Assembly (NCBI RefSeq): GCF_014204495.1
Contig: NZ_JACHLN010000001.1
Coordinates: forward strand, 1,548,605-1,612,604
Direction: 5' to 3'
DNA: 64,000 bases
Source: Sphingomonas kyeonggiensis
GTDB lineage: Bacteria; Pseudomonadota; Alphaproteobacteria; Sphingomonadales; Sphingomonadaceae
The position numbers were made by a program, and so were the translations under genes. The notes under the pieces are model-generated. The model saw only the letters and a program-made list of their open reading frames with translations. It was not told the origin of the DNA and searched no databases. This document shows positions 29,383 to 38,257 of this stretch, in pieces; the first letter of the stretch is position 1, and each line of letters begins with the position of its first letter.

Positions 29383-30903
29383 TCATTTCCCGCTCCTCTC
29401 GTCGGCCGGTTTCTCCAGCATCTCGATTGCGCCCTCGATGTCGCCCGCATCTATCTTCGCGATCAGGGCAGTGGCGATCTTCGCCGTGGCGCGGCCATGC
29501 GGATCATAGGCGAGGGGGGCGAGCAAGGTCCGCGCCGCGCCACCATTGCGCTCTTGAAGGTACATGGCGGCCGTGTCGAAGCGCAGGCTCTTGTCATAGG
29601 GCGCGAGCTGGAAGGCCGTTGCGAGTCCGTCCTTCGCGATCTCCGGCGGTGCCGCGCCCTGCTCGGCGAAGCTGCGATAATAGAGCCAGAGCGGGAGCGG
29701 GTCGCGCGGATCGAGGCGATTGGCGGAGGAGAGAAGGCTGCGTACGCCGTTCCAGGTTTCCGCTCGGGCGTCGCTCGCCTTGCGGGCAGCGACCATCCGC
29801 GCGGTTGCCTTGAACGTCAGTGCGCGGAGCAGCTTCGGATCGGCCGCCAGCGCTCTGTCCGCCGCGGCCGTGGCGCCGGCATAGTCGCTTGCGTCGAGCG
29901 CGGCACCGGCCAGCACCAGCTGCGCATCGGCATCGTTGGGCCAGGGCGCGGCGGCGTGCCGGGCATCGGCATAGATGTCGGCCGCGTTCGCGGCGGTCAC
30001 GGCCACCCGCGAGCGAATCCGCACGTCCATGATCGCGGCGGCGCCGGCGGGAAGCTTGCGCAAGGTCACCGGACCGATCGCCAGCCGATCGCCCGGAATG
30101 GTCGAGATCGGCAGGTGCCGCTTCTTGTAGACGTCCAGCTCGCCATCCAGCCGCTTCAGGTCGCCGAACGCGGCTCTGGCCGCCTCGAGTGACGGCTCGC
30201 CGGCCTTGAGCGCGGCAATATAGGCGCCGAGCTGGGTGCTGCGCTGCTGCGCGCCGATCCGCAGATAATGGGTGAGCAGCCAGGCGCGCCCGTAGAACGC
30301 GCTCATCTCCTCCTCGCTCAGCGACCTGGCGTCGGCGGTGAGCAGCTTCTCGATCGGCATGGTCTCGCCCAGGATCGCGATACCGCGATACAGCGGTGGC
30401 TCGCCGAGCGTCACCGATCCGTCCGTGCCGAAGCGGGCGGTGGCGTTGAACTCGGCAAAGCCCTCGATCAGCCAGCCCGGATAGGCCGTGTCGGGATCGA
30501 GACTCCACATGAGGTGATGGCCATATTCGTGGAGCAGCACCTGCATCGGCTTGAGTGCCGTGTCGCCGCTGCCGGCGCGTTCCTGTGTGACGACCGCGAA
30601 GGACCCGCTGGCCCGAGCACTGAAGAAGCCGGCAAGGCCCGACCGGGAGAGTTTTTCCACCGCAGCCACGTCATCGACCATGAACACGGTGACCCGGCTT
30701 GCCCGGGCGATCTCGGTATCCTTCTGGCCCACCATCAGCCGGATCGCGCGATCCAGCCTTTCCAGCCGCGTGGCGAAGGCTTCCAGTCTGTCGGGATTGC
30801 CCTCGGCATAAACGACGAAATGCGGCGTGCTCGCCTCATACCAGTCGGCCCGCGCGACTGCAGGCATGGCAAGCAGCATTAGCGCGAGAAACACACGCAA
30901 CAT
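29383..30903 (-). CDS. exported HEYGH metallopeptidase with TPR-like repeats (copy 2)
   Basis: A 506-residue tandem paralogue of the gene at 27723-29267. Same plan: signal peptide (RVFLALMLLAMPAVARA), WYEASTPHFVVYAEGNP at the mature start, zinc site HEYGH at 125-129 with WLIEGFAEF after it, and a C-terminal ADRALAADPKLLRALTFKA repeat region. All zinc ligands are kept, so both copies look active. 115 bases separate the two. Its own promoter is probably in the 73 bases before priA's stop. Confidence 0.8.
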   Translation of the reverse strand: MLRVFLALMLLAMPAVARADWYEASTPHFVVYAEGNPDRLEAFATRLERLDRAIRLMVGQKDTEIARASRVTVFMVDDVAAVEKLSRSGLAGFFSARASGSFAVVTQERAGSGDTALKPMQVLLHEYGHHLMWSLDPDTAYPGWLIEGFAEFNATARFGTDGSVTLGEPPLYRGIAILGETMPIEKLLTADARSLSEEEMSAFYGRAWLLTHYLRIGAQQRSTQLGAYIAALKAGEPSLEAARAAFGDLKRLDGELDVYKKRHLPISTIPGDRLAIGPVTLRKLPAGAAAIMDVRIRSRVAVTAANAADIYADARHAAAPWPNDADAQLVLAGAALDASDYAGATAAADRALAADPKLLRALTFKATARMVAARKASDARAETWNGVRSLLSSANRLDPRDPLPLWLYYRSFAEQGAAPPEIAKDGLATAFQLAPYDKSLRFDTAAMYLQERNGGAARTLLAPLAYDPHGRATAKIATALIAKIDAGDIEGAIEMLEKPADERSGK

Positions 30904-30976
30904 GATGGAAATCCCCCCGATTCCATCGCGATGCTAACCGGCGGGGCAGGCTCCCGATAGCGGAAAACCGACCGAT

Positions 30977-33145
30977 TCAGACGAAACTATAAGGATCCAC
31001 GTCCACCGCCACGCGCACCTTCTGGCTCCAGGCCAGGCTGCCCAGCCAGTCGCGCAGCACCTGCTGCACGTCGAAGCTGCGCCGGGCATGGACGAGCAGC
31101 CGGTAGCGGTGCCGTCCGCGCAGCATCGCCAGCGGGGCGGGGGCAGGGCCGTAGACGTGCATGTCCTCGCCGATCTCGGGCGCGGTGCGGCCGATCATCC
31201 GCGCGGTCTCCTCGGCGGCGGCGCGGTCCTCCGAGCTGACGATGATCGCGGCATAGCGGCCGAAGGGCGGGGCATCGGCGTCGCGCCGCGCCTCGGTCTC
31301 CGCCGCATAGAAGCTCTCGGCATCGCCGGTGATCAGCGCCTGCATCACCGGCGCGTCGGGGGCATGCGTCTGGATATAGACGGTGCCGGGCTTCTCGCCG
31401 CGCCCGGCGCGCCCCGACACCTGCATGATCTGCTGGAAGGTGCGCTCGGAGGCGCGCAGGTCGCCGCCGTCGAGCCCGAGATCGGCGTCGATCACGCCGA
31501 CCAGGGTGAGGTTGGGGAAGTGATAGCCCTTGGTGACCAGCTGGGTGCCGACGACGATGTCGATCGCGCCATGCTCCATGCGGGCAACGAACTCGGCGGC
31601 CTTGGCGGGCGACCACAGCGTGTCCGAGGTGACGATAGCCGTTCTGGCTTCGGGCCACAGTGCCGCCACTTCGTCGGCGATCCGCTCGACGCCGGGGCCG
31701 CAGGCGACCAGCGTATCCTCGCTCTTGCACTCCGGGCAGATCTCGGGCGCCGGCACCGTGTGCCCGCAATGATGGCAGGACAGGCGGCGCAGCAGCCGGT
31801 GCTCGACCATCCAGGCGGTGCAGTTCGGGCACTGGAAGCGGTGGCCGCAATGCCGGCACAGCGTCAGCGGGGCATAGCCGCGCCGGTTGAGGAACAAGAG
31901 CGACTGCTCGCCCCTGGCCAGCGTCTCGTCGATCGCCTTGACCAGCGGCGGCGCGATCCAGCGGCCGCGCTCGGGCGGCTCCTGGATCAGATCGATGGGG
32001 ACGATCTCGGGCATCTCCGCCAGCCCGTAGCGGCCGGGCAGCTTGAGCTCCTCGTAACGGCCGAGCTCGACCTGGTGCCGCGTCTCGATCGCCGGGGTGG
32101 CGGAGGCGAGGATCACCGGGCATTCCTCGAACCGTCCGCGCATCACGGCGACGTCCCGGGCGTGGTAGTGGACGCCGTCTTCCTGTTTGAAGCTGGTCTC
32201 GTGCGCCTCGTCGACCACGATCAGCCCCAGGTTCGGATAGGGCAGGAACAGCGCCGAGCGCGCGCCCACCGTCACCATCGCCTCGCCGCTGGCGATCGCG
32301 CGCCAGGCGCGGCGGCGCTGCGAGGTGCGCAGGCCCGAGTGCCAGGCGACCGGATCGCAGCCGAAGCGCTTCTCGAAGCGGGTGAGGAACGGCTCGGTCA
32401 GCGCGATCTCGGGCAGCAGCACCAGCGTCTGCTTGCCGGCGGCGATCGCGGCGGCGACCGCTTCGAAATAGACTTCGGTCTTGCCCGATCCGGTCACCCC
32501 GTCGAGCAGGAACGGCTGGAAGGCCTCCGCGCCCACCGCCTGGCGCAGGATCGATGCGGCATCGGCCTGGAGCGGGTTGAGCTCGGGCGGCGCGAAGCTC
32601 GGATCGGGCATCGGATAGGGCGTGTCGGTATCGACCACCACCGGCTCGATCGCGCCGACCTTGACCAGCCCGCGGATCACCGCGTCGGACACGTCGGCGA
32701 CCAGCGCCAGTTCCTTGACCAGCCCCTGGCGCTCGCCGATCCGCTCCAGCGCCTGGGCGCGCTGTGGGGTCAGTCGCTCGGGCACCTGGCCGGTCGCGCG
32801 ATATTCGGTGATCGTCGGCGCGCTCTCAAAGGCGGCAGAGGTGCGCAGCGCCATTGCCAGCACGGCCGAGGGCGGGCTCAGATAATAGTCCGCCGTCCAC
32901 TCGACGAGCCGGCGCACCGGCGCCGGGATCGGCGGCGCGTCGGCCACCGCCATGATGTTGCGCAGCCGGTTGTCGCCGATCTCCTCGGTCGGCAGCCGCT
33001 CGGCTTCCCAGACCACGCCGGCATATTGGCGCGGGCCGATCGGCACGACGACGATCGACCCCGGCGCGACCCGCATGCCGGCGGGCACGCGATAGTCGAG
33101 GGGGCCAAGCGCGGGATGGAGGACGAGAACGCGGGCGCGCGACAT
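30977..33145 (-). CDS. priA: primosomal helicase PriA
   Basis: A 722-residue superfamily-2 DNA helicase that restarts stalled replication forks. Walker A GVTGSGKTEVYFE, DEAH in VVDEAHETSFKQ, and eight zinc-binding cysteines (CRHCGHRFQCPNC and CHHCGH..CPEC) are all present. N-terminal 3'-end binding domain begins ARVLVLHPALGPLDYRVP. GAGGGG lies before the ATG at 33145. It is divergent from a small secreted protein gene, 73 bases apart. Confidence 0.95.
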   Translation of the reverse strand: MSRARVLVLHPALGPLDYRVPAGMRVAPGSIVVVPIGPRQYAGVVWEAERLPTEEIGDNRLRNIMAVADAPPIPAPVRRLVEWTADYYLSPPSAVLAMALRTSAAFESAPTITEYRATGQVPERLTPQRAQALERIGERQGLVKELALVADVSDAVIRGLVKVGAIEPVVVDTDTPYPMPDPSFAPPELNPLQADAASILRQAVGAEAFQPFLLDGVTGSGKTEVYFEAVAAAIAAGKQTLVLLPEIALTEPFLTRFEKRFGCDPVAWHSGLRTSQRRRAWRAIASGEAMVTVGARSALFLPYPNLGLIVVDEAHETSFKQEDGVHYHARDVAVMRGRFEECPVILASATPAIETRHQVELGRYEELKLPGRYGLAEMPEIVPIDLIQEPPERGRWIAPPLVKAIDETLARGEQSLLFLNRRGYAPLTLCRHCGHRFQCPNCTAWMVEHRLLRRLSCHHCGHTVPAPEICPECKSEDTLVACGPGVERIADEVAALWPEARTAIVTSDTLWSPAKAAEFVARMEHGAIDIVVGTQLVTKGYHFPNLTLVGVIDADLGLDGGDLRASERTFQQIMQVSGRAGRGEKPGTVYIQTHAPDAPVMQALITGDAESFYAAETEARRDADAPPFGRYAAIIVSSEDRAAAEETARMIGRTAPEIGEDMHVYGPAPAPLAMLRGRHRYRLLVHARRSFDVQQVLRDWLGSLAWSQKVRVAVDVDPYSFV

Positions 33146-33218
33146 GCGGCCCCTCATATGGGGTTTTGCGCGCGAAACGGAATCCCCCTATTCCGGCCGA
33201 CGAAGGAGATCCCCCCCG

Positions 33219-33683
33219 ATGTTGCTCGCCGCTGCCCTGCTGCTGCTCCAGACCGCGCCCGCGCCTGCCGCCCAGACCACGGCGTGCAAGGCGACGGATG
33301 CCAGCCTGCCCACCGCGCTGCTCGGCTGGGTGAAGCCGGGCGACGAATTCGTCCCCGGCAAGGCCGTCGAGCTCGACACGATCGATGCCGCGGCGCTCAA
33401 GGGGCTGCCGGCCGGCACCAAGCCGGGCAAGGCGGCGATGATCGGGTTCAAGGTCGAGACCGCCGGCGTCTACGGCGTCGCGCTCGACCAGGGCGGCTGG
33501 ATCGACGTGCTGCCGGGCACCGAGGGCGGCGCTGCGCTCACTTCGGTGAAGCATGGCCATGGCCCCGAATGCTCGACGATCCGCAAGATCGTCCGCTTCG
33601 ATCTCAAGCCGGGCCTTTACCGGCTCTACGTCTCCGGCCTGCCGGGCGCGAAGGTGAAGGCGATGCTGGTGAGTGGCGAGTAA
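33219..33683 (+). CDS. small secreted protein, paralogue family member 1
   Basis: A 154-residue protein with a signal peptide (MLLAAALLLLQTAPAPAAQ). Conserved features shared with the gene at 34565: an N-terminal Cys after the signal (ACKATDASLP), an LGW motif, GGWIDVLPGT, ECSTIRKIVRFDLKPGLYRLYVSGL and a terminal KVKAMLVSGE. The two cysteines may pair. AAGGAGA ends 9 bases before the start. The fold looks all-beta. No function is known to me. Confidence 0.65.
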   Translation: MLLAAALLLLQTAPAPAAQTTACKATDASLPTALLGWVKPGDEFVPGKAVELDTIDAAALKGLPAGTKPGKAAMIGFKVETAGVYGVALDQGGWIDVLPGTEGGAALTSVKHGHGPECSTIRKIVRFDLKPGLYRLYVSGLPGAKVKAMLVSGE

Positions 33684-33706
33684 TCAGGGCGGCTATTTGG
33701 CAGATT

Positions 33707-33785
33707 GTTCCCCGGCGAACGCCGGGGCCAAGGGTTTCTTCGCCGAATCGCTTGTGACTCTGGGCCCCGGCGTTCGCCGGGGAAC
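33707..33785. repeat. REPIN-like inverted repeat, family B
   Basis: Begins GTTCCCCGGCGAACGCCGGGG and ends with its inverse, CCCCGGCGTTCGCCGGGGAAC; the middle (AGGGTTTCTTCGCCGAATCG) recurs in the copies at 42433-42511 and 50488-50530. It fills most of the space between converging genes. Confidence 0.8.
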
Positions 33786-33814
33786 TGGTTCGGGATTTCC
33801 TCGCGAATGCGCGA

Positions 33815-34492
33815 CTAAGGCCGCAGCGTCAGCCCGATCGTCATCGCATGATCCATCTGGTCGCGCGCGCCCATGCGACCGAAGCGATACTGGTTGAGAT
33901 AGCCGATCTCGCCGCGCAGCTGGCGACCGATCGGCACGCCCAGCCCGATATTGGCGCGCACCCGCTCAATCCCGCTGCGTTGGCCCCAGCCGGTGGTGTT
34001 GAAGTTGAGGAAGGTCTCGTGCGTGGCGAACATGCCCAGCCCGCCTCGCGTGATCTGGCGGTTGAACCGCAACTGCCCGCGTATCCGGTGGCCGATCTCC
34101 GGCCCGGAGCTGTTGAATCGCTGTTCAAGCCGGACGCGCGCCGCGAAGCCCGCGCCGAGCGGCACGATCACATGCTGGCGAATCCGCTCCTCATTGGGCA
34201 ACACCCGGTCACCAACGAAATCCTCGACATGGCGAAAGCCGATTCCGAGCTCGACCTTGCCGATCTTCCGGGCGAACAGGCCGCCGATCTCGGTGTGTGC
34301 CAGCCCTTTGGCGCGATCGCCGAAGCGGACGATGCTCTCCACCGTCGCTTCCTCATGCTCGCCCACCCGCACGATCCCGCTTGCCTGAAGCCACAGCTGG
34401 TCGTCGGTCCGCTGCGCCAGCACGGGCGTGGCGGCGAACAACGGAAGCAAAGCGAGAAACAAGCGCATCGCGCCTAAACGCATCGTCTTCAT
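33815..34492 (-). CDS. DUF2490 outer-membrane-like protein
   Basis: A 225-residue protein with a signal peptide (MRLFLALLPLFAATPVLA preceded by a few residues) and a mature part of alternating strands (DQLWLQASGIVRV, LGIGFRHVEDFVGD, VRLEQRFNS, GEIGYLNQYRFGR, MDHAMTIGLTLRP) ending in an outer-membrane-type Pro/Arg terminus. This is the DUF2490 family, taken to be beta-barrels. The start is uncertain among ATGs at 34492, 34483 and 34468. It lies between two related small secreted-protein genes and is divergent from the second. Confidence 0.72.
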   Translation of the reverse strand: MKTMRLGAMRLFLALLPLFAATPVLAQRTDDQLWLQASGIVRVGEHEEATVESIVRFGDRAKGLAHTEIGGLFARKIGKVELGIGFRHVEDFVGDRVLPNEERIRQHVIVPLGAGFAARVRLEQRFNSSGPEIGHRIRGQLRFNRQITRGGLGMFATHETFLNFNTTGWGQRSGIERVRANIGLGVPIGRQLRGEIGYLNQYRFGRMGARDQMDHAMTIGLTLRP

Positions 34493-34564
34493 TTCGGTGC
34501 AAGCTTTTGTTGCTGGTGTCGGAACATTCATGGAACATCCCGCCGATCAGCAAGGGGGATGACA

Positions 34565-34960
34565 ATGATTCTCACGGCACTCGCCCTGGCCGCGGCGATC
34601 CAGGACCGCTGTACCGCGCTCGATACCCGGCTTCCGCGTCCGCTCGCCGGCTGGACCCGGGACGGCAAGGGGCTCGACACGCGGCATGCGGTGACGCTTC
34701 CCGTGCGGAACGGCACGCTGGAGACGCGAATCACCATCCGCAAGGCGGGGCTGGTTGGGATCGCGATCGATCGCGAGGGCTGGATCGATGCCTTCCCGGC
34801 GACCGGCAGGCGCCCGCTGCGCATGGCGTCGGAACGCCGGGGGCCGCGCTGCTCGACGATCCACAAGATCCTCACCTACCGGATGCGTCCGGGCACCTAT
34901 CGCGTCACGGTGAATCGGCTTAAGGGCGGTCGCGCAAAGCTCATGCTCACGCACGACTGA
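34565..34960 (+). CDS. small secreted protein, paralogue family member 2
   Basis: A 131-residue relative of the 33219-33683 protein: signal peptide MILTALALAAAI, then RCTALDTRLPRPLAGW, GWIDAFPATG, RCSTIHKILTYRMRPGTYRVTV and KLMLTHD. The two conserved Cys and the GWID and CSTI-K motifs are the same. AAGGGGG sits 6 bases before the chosen ATG; an ATG two codons earlier (34559) overlaps that signal and is less likely. It is followed 12 bases later by the aldolase gene. Confidence 0.65.
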   Translation: MILTALALAAAIQDRCTALDTRLPRPLAGWTRDGKGLDTRHAVTLPVRNGTLETRITIRKAGLVGIAIDREGWIDAFPATGRRPLRMASERRGPRCSTIHKILTYRMRPGTYRVTVNRLKGGRAKLMLTHD

Positions 34961-34972
34961 CAAGGATTGCTC

Positions 34973-35629
34973 ATGAAGTTCTTCGCCGACACTGCCGATA
35001 CCGCAGACATCCGCGACCTGGCCGATACCGGCCTGCTCGACGGCGTCACCACCAATCCCTCGCTGATCCACAAGGCCGGCCGCGACTTCCTCGAAGTCGT
35101 CAAGGAGATCTGCGGGATCGTGCCGGGCATGCCGGTTTCGGCCGAAGTCGTCGCGCTCGATTTCGAGGGCATGATGCGCGAGGCGGAGATCGTCCGTAAG
35201 GTAGCCGACAATGTCGCGGTCAAGGTGCCGCTGACGATCGACGGCCTCAAGGCGTGCAAGGCGCTCACCAGCGACGGCACGATGGTCAACGTCACGCTCT
35301 GCTTCTCGGCCAACCAGGCGCTGCTCGCCGCAAAGGCCGGCGCGACCTTCATCTCGCCCTTCGTCGGCCGTCACGACGATATCGGCTATCCGGGCATGGA
35401 CCTGATCGCCGACATCCGCACGATCTATGACAATTACGCCTTCGACACCGAGATTCTGGTCGCGTCGGTGCGCAACCCGATCCATGTGCTCGAGGCTGCC
35501 AAGATCGGCGCCGACGTGATGACCGCCCCGCCGGCGGTGATCCGCCAGCTGGTCAAGCACCCGCTGACCGATGCCGGCATCGCGTCGTTCATGGCGGACT
35601 GGGCCAAGACCGGCCAGAAGATCGGCTGA
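34973..35629 (+). CDS. fsa: transaldolase/fructose-6-phosphate aldolase family enzyme
   Basis: A 218-residue small-type transaldolase: [16 protein letters not shown], the [11 protein letters not shown] motif, the Schiff-base lysine in VAVKVPLT, and [26 protein letters not shown]. Proteins of this length act either as a transaldolase in the pentose phosphate pathway or as a fructose-6-phosphate aldolase; the sequence alone does not settle which. AAGGA precedes the start ATG at 34973. Confidence 0.9.
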   Translation: MKFFADTADTADIRDLADTGLLDGVTTNPSLIHKAGRDFLEVVKEICGIVPGMPVSAEVVALDFEGMMREAEIVRKVADNVAVKVPLTIDGLKACKALTSDGTMVNVTLCFSANQALLAAKAGATFISPFVGRHDDIGYPGMDLIADIRTIYDNYAFDTEILVASVRNPIHVLEAAKIGADVMTAPPAVIRQLVKHPLTDAGIASFMADWAKTGQKIG

Positions 35630-35640
35630 TTCCGCGTCGC

Positions 35641-35726
35641 CCCGCCCCGGCGAAGGCCGGGGCCGGGTCTCGTGCCGCAGGCCGTTCGCTCGGATCGCCT
35701 GAGATCCCGGCTTTCGCCGGGGTGAC
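35641..35726. repeat. hybrid REPIN-like repeat (family B left half, family A right half)
   Basis: The left palindrome is CCCCGGCGAAGGCCGGGG (family B) followed by GTCTCGTGCCGCAGG, as in family A; the right end is CCTGAGATCCCGGC..GCCGGGGTGAC (family A). A mixed element of this kind suggests that the families recombine or convert. It lies between the aldolase and xerC genes. Confidence 0.7.
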
Positions 35727-35747
35727 GACAGGGGCTAGGGTGGGCCG

Positions 35748-36641
35748 GTGAACCAGCCCGCCCTTCCGCTCCTCTACGCGCAGCATCTCGCCCGCGACCG
35801 GCGGCGATCGGCGCATACGGTGCGGGCTTATGGCGCCACGGCCGAGCGGCTGGTCGCCTTTCTCCAGAAGCATTGGGGTGGCCCGGTCACCCGCGACGCG
35901 CTCGGCAAGGCGAGTGCCGCCGATCTGCGCGCCTATCTCGCGCATCGCCGTGAGGACGGGCTCACCAATGCGTCCGCCGCGCGCGAGCTTTCCGCCGTGC
36001 GTGGCTTCCTGAAATTCGCTGTCGGCGAGGATGCGGAGCTGCCGCGCCTCAAGGGGCCGCGCGTCAAGAAGGGCGTGCCCCGCCCGATCGCCCCGCACGA
36101 AGCGGTCGCACTGGCCGAAACCGTATCCGAGGAAGCGCGCGAACCGTGGCTGGCGGCGCGTGACTGGGCGGTGCTGCTGCTCCTCTACGGCGCCGGCCTG
36201 CGCATCGGCGAGGCCGTGGGCCTCACTGGCGCGGTCCTCCCGCTCGGCGCGACGATGGCAGTCACCGGCAAGCGCGACAAGACACGGATCGTGCCGCTGC
36301 TCCCCCAGGTCCGCGACGCGATCGAGGCTTATGCGAGGCAATGCCCCTATGGCGTCTCGCGCGACGCGCCGCTGTTCCGCGGTGCCAAGGGCGGGCCGAT
36401 GCCGCCGGGGGTGATCCGCAAGTCGATCCGGGCGGCCCGCACCGCGCTCGGCCTGTCGGACCGCACCACGCCGCATGCGCTGCGCCACAGCTTCGCGACG
36501 CACCTGCTCGGCCGCGGGGCCGATCTGCGCGCGCTGCAGGAACTGCTCGGCCATGCCAGCCTCAGCTCGACGCAGATCTACACCGCGGTCGACGCCGCGC
36601 ATTTGCTGGATGTGTACCGAAACGCGCACCCTCGCGCGTAG
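35748..36641 (+). CDS. XerC/XerD-type tyrosine recombinase
   Basis: A 297-residue recombinase with the SAM-like N-terminal core-binding domain and the full catalytic set: Arg152 (GAGLRIGEA), Lys175 (GKRDKTR), His243 and Arg246 (HALRHSFATHLL), His269 (LLGHASLSSTQIY) and Tyr278. Length and motifs match the housekeeping XerC/XerD enzymes that resolve chromosome dimers at dif, not a phage integrase. The neighbours are housekeeping genes, and the start is a GTG after AGGGTGGG. The sequence fits XerC somewhat better, but the paralogue is elsewhere, so I leave the symbol open. Confidence 0.88.
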   Translation: MNQPALPLLYAQHLARDRRRSAHTVRAYGATAERLVAFLQKHWGGPVTRDALGKASAADLRAYLAHRREDGLTNASAARELSAVRGFLKFAVGEDAELPRLKGPRVKKGVPRPIAPHEAVALAETVSEEAREPWLAARDWAVLLLLYGAGLRIGEAVGLTGAVLPLGATMAVTGKRDKTRIVPLLPQVRDAIEAYARQCPYGVSRDAPLFRGAKGGPMPPGVIRKSIRAARTALGLSDRTTPHALRHSFATHLLGRGADLRALQELLGHASLSSTQIYTAVDAAHLLDVYRNAHPRA

Positions 36642-36644
36642 TGC

Positions 36645-37229
36645 TCAGCCTCGCGGCTTCCAGGTGAACACCCGCCACAGATAGAGCACCGCCACCGCCG
36701 CGATCGCCGCGATCGAGACCGGGGCGATCCAATGGTCGACCGTCTCGAAATTGGTGCCCAGCCAATAGCCCACGCCGACCAGGATCGTGTTCCAGATCGC
36801 GCTGCCGATCGTCGTGTAGACCAGGAAGCGGCCCAGCGGCATGTGCATCAGTCCGGCCGGGATCGAGATCACCGTGCGCCCGATCGGCATGAAGCGGAAC
36901 ACCAGCACGGTGATCCCGCCCCAGCGATCGAAGAAGTGGCGCAGCTTCTCGATGTCTTCCCATTCCAGCGTCAGCCAGCGGCCCCAGCGGCGTACCAGCG
37001 GCTCGAGCCGCTTGTAGCCGAAGCGCCGCCCGATCTCCCACCAGAACAGGTTGCCGATGGCGCAGCCCGCCGTGCCGGTGAGCACCAGCAGCGCGAAGTC
37101 CATCTTGCCCTGGCCGGCGGCGATGCCGGCAACGCTCATGATCAGTTCGGAAGGGACGGGAGGAATGACGTTTTCCAGCACCATCAGCAGGAAGACGCCG
37201 AAATACCCCCAATCGAGCCAGTCGACCAT
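36645..37229 (-). CDS. DedA family membrane protein
   Basis: A 194-residue inner-membrane protein of the DedA/VTT family (ENVIPPVPSELIMSVAG near the N-terminus, F.R.MPIGRTVISIPAGLMHMPLGRF in the middle). DedA proteins help recycle lipid carriers such as undecaprenyl phosphate or flip phosphatidylethanolamine. It is transcribed 4 bases after gshB and ends 3 bases from the convergent xerC-like gene. Confidence 0.88.
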   Translation of the reverse strand: MVDWLDWGYFGVFLLMVLENVIPPVPSELIMSVAGIAAGQGKMDFALLVLTGTAGCAIGNLFWWEIGRRFGYKRLEPLVRRWGRWLTLEWEDIEKLRHFFDRWGGITVLVFRFMPIGRTVISIPAGLMHMPLGRFLVYTTIGSAIWNTILVGVGYWLGTNFETVDHWIAPVSIAAIAAVAVLYLWRVFTWKPRG

Positions 37230-37233
37230 TGCG

Positions 37234-38190
37234 TCAGCGGCGCTCCGCCACGCGGCGCTCGATCGCCTGCCAGATCACCGCGCCGGTATCGCTGCCGTTG
37301 AACTTGTCGATCGCGACGATGCCGGTGGGGGAGGTGACGTTGATCTCGGTCAGCCACTCGCCGCCGATCACGTCGATGCCGACGAACAGCAGCCCGCGCT
37401 TCTTCAGCTCGGGCCCGAGCACCGCGCAGATCTCTTCCTCGCGCGCCGTCAGTTCGGTCTTGGCCGCACTTCCGCCCACTGCCAGGTTCGAGCGGATCTC
37501 GCCCTCGCCGGGGATGCGGTTGATGGCGCCGGCCACGTCGCCATCGACCAGCACGATGCGCTTGTCGCCCGCCGCCACCGAGGGAAGGAACGCCTGCACC
37601 ATGTGCGGCTCGCGATAGGCGGTGTTGAACACTTCGATCAGCGAGGAGAGGTTGGCGCCGTCGCTGCCCACCTTGAAGATCGCCTTGCCGCCATTGCCGT
37701 GCAGCGGCTTGATGACGATCTCGCCATGCACCGCGAGGAAGGCGCGGGCTTCCTCCAGGCTGCGCGTCACCAGCGTCGGCGGCATGAACTGCGGATAGTC
37801 GAGGACGAAGATCTTCTCGGGCGCGTTGCGCACGCTGGCCGGGTCATTGACCACCAGCGTCCTGTCCGAGATCCGCTCGAGCAGGTGCGTCGCGGTGATA
37901 TAGCCCAGGTCGAAGGGCGGATCCTGGCGCATCAGCACCACATCGGCTTCCTCGCCCAGGTCGAGCTGCACCGGCTCGCCGAACTCGAAATGGTTGCCCG
38001 CCACCCGCTGCACCGTCACCGGATGCGCCTTCGCCCAGACGCGTCCGGCCGAATAGTTCAGGTCCTCGGCGGCATAGTGGAACAGCTTGTGCCCGCGCGC
38101 CTGCGCCGAGAGCATCAGCGCGAACGTCGAATCTCCGGCGATGTTGATCGCGTCGAGCGGGTCCATCTGCACGGCGACGTTGAGCGACAT
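37234..38190 (-). CDS. gshB: glutathione synthetase
   Basis: A 318-residue ATP-grasp enzyme that joins glycine to gamma-glutamylcysteine. Family marks: MDPLDAINIAGDSTFALMLSAQARGH at the N-terminus, RQDPPFDLGYITATHLLE, VLDYPQFMPPT, IVIKPLHGNGGKAIF, and the C-terminal GGEWLTEINVTSPTGIVAIDKF. A perfect AAGGAGG lies 6 bases before the ATG. It heads a likely gshB-dedA unit; yraN lies upstream in the same orientation with a nested palindrome between. Confidence 0.96.
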   Translation of the reverse strand: MSLNVAVQMDPLDAINIAGDSTFALMLSAQARGHKLFHYAAEDLNYSAGRVWAKAHPVTVQRVAGNHFEFGEPVQLDLGEEADVVLMRQDPPFDLGYITATHLLERISDRTLVVNDPASVRNAPEKIFVLDYPQFMPPTLVTRSLEEARAFLAVHGEIVIKPLHGNGGKAIFKVGSDGANLSSLIEVFNTAYREPHMVQAFLPSVAAGDKRIVLVDGDVAGAINRIPGEGEIRSNLAVGGSAAKTELTAREEEICAVLGPELKKRGLLFVGIDVIGGEWLTEINVTSPTGIVAIDKFNGSDTGAVIWQAIERRVAERR

Positions 38191-38203
38191 TGGGCCTCCT
38201 TGG

Positions 38204-38257
38204 TGAAAACGCTTTAGGTGACTTATCTGGATAAGTCACCCCATCCAGGCGTTTTCG
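38204..38257. promoter_or_regulatory. nested inverted repeats between yraN and gshB
   Basis: An inner perfect palindrome, GTGACTTATC-TG-GATAAGTCAC (38218-38239), lies inside an outer pair GAAAACGC (38204-38211) and GCGTTTTC (38250-38257). Together they can form a long stem on either strand. The inner arms cover the yraN stop codon. It could be a terminator or attenuator between yraN and gshB, or an operator for gshB. Confidence 0.6.

Noticed and set aside
26373..29813. 1146-residue plus-strand open frame
   Set aside because: Antisense to the three protease genes, which have signal peptides and catalytic motifs; the frame itself has none.
31088..33757. 889-residue plus-strand open frame
   Set aside because: Antisense to priA and running through the start of the next gene; a shadow of high-GC coding sequence.
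35748..36641. tyrosine recombinase taken as a sign of an integrated element
   Set aside because: Length, motifs and housekeeping neighbours match XerC/XerD. No att repeats, tRNA-end duplication or phage genes are next to it.
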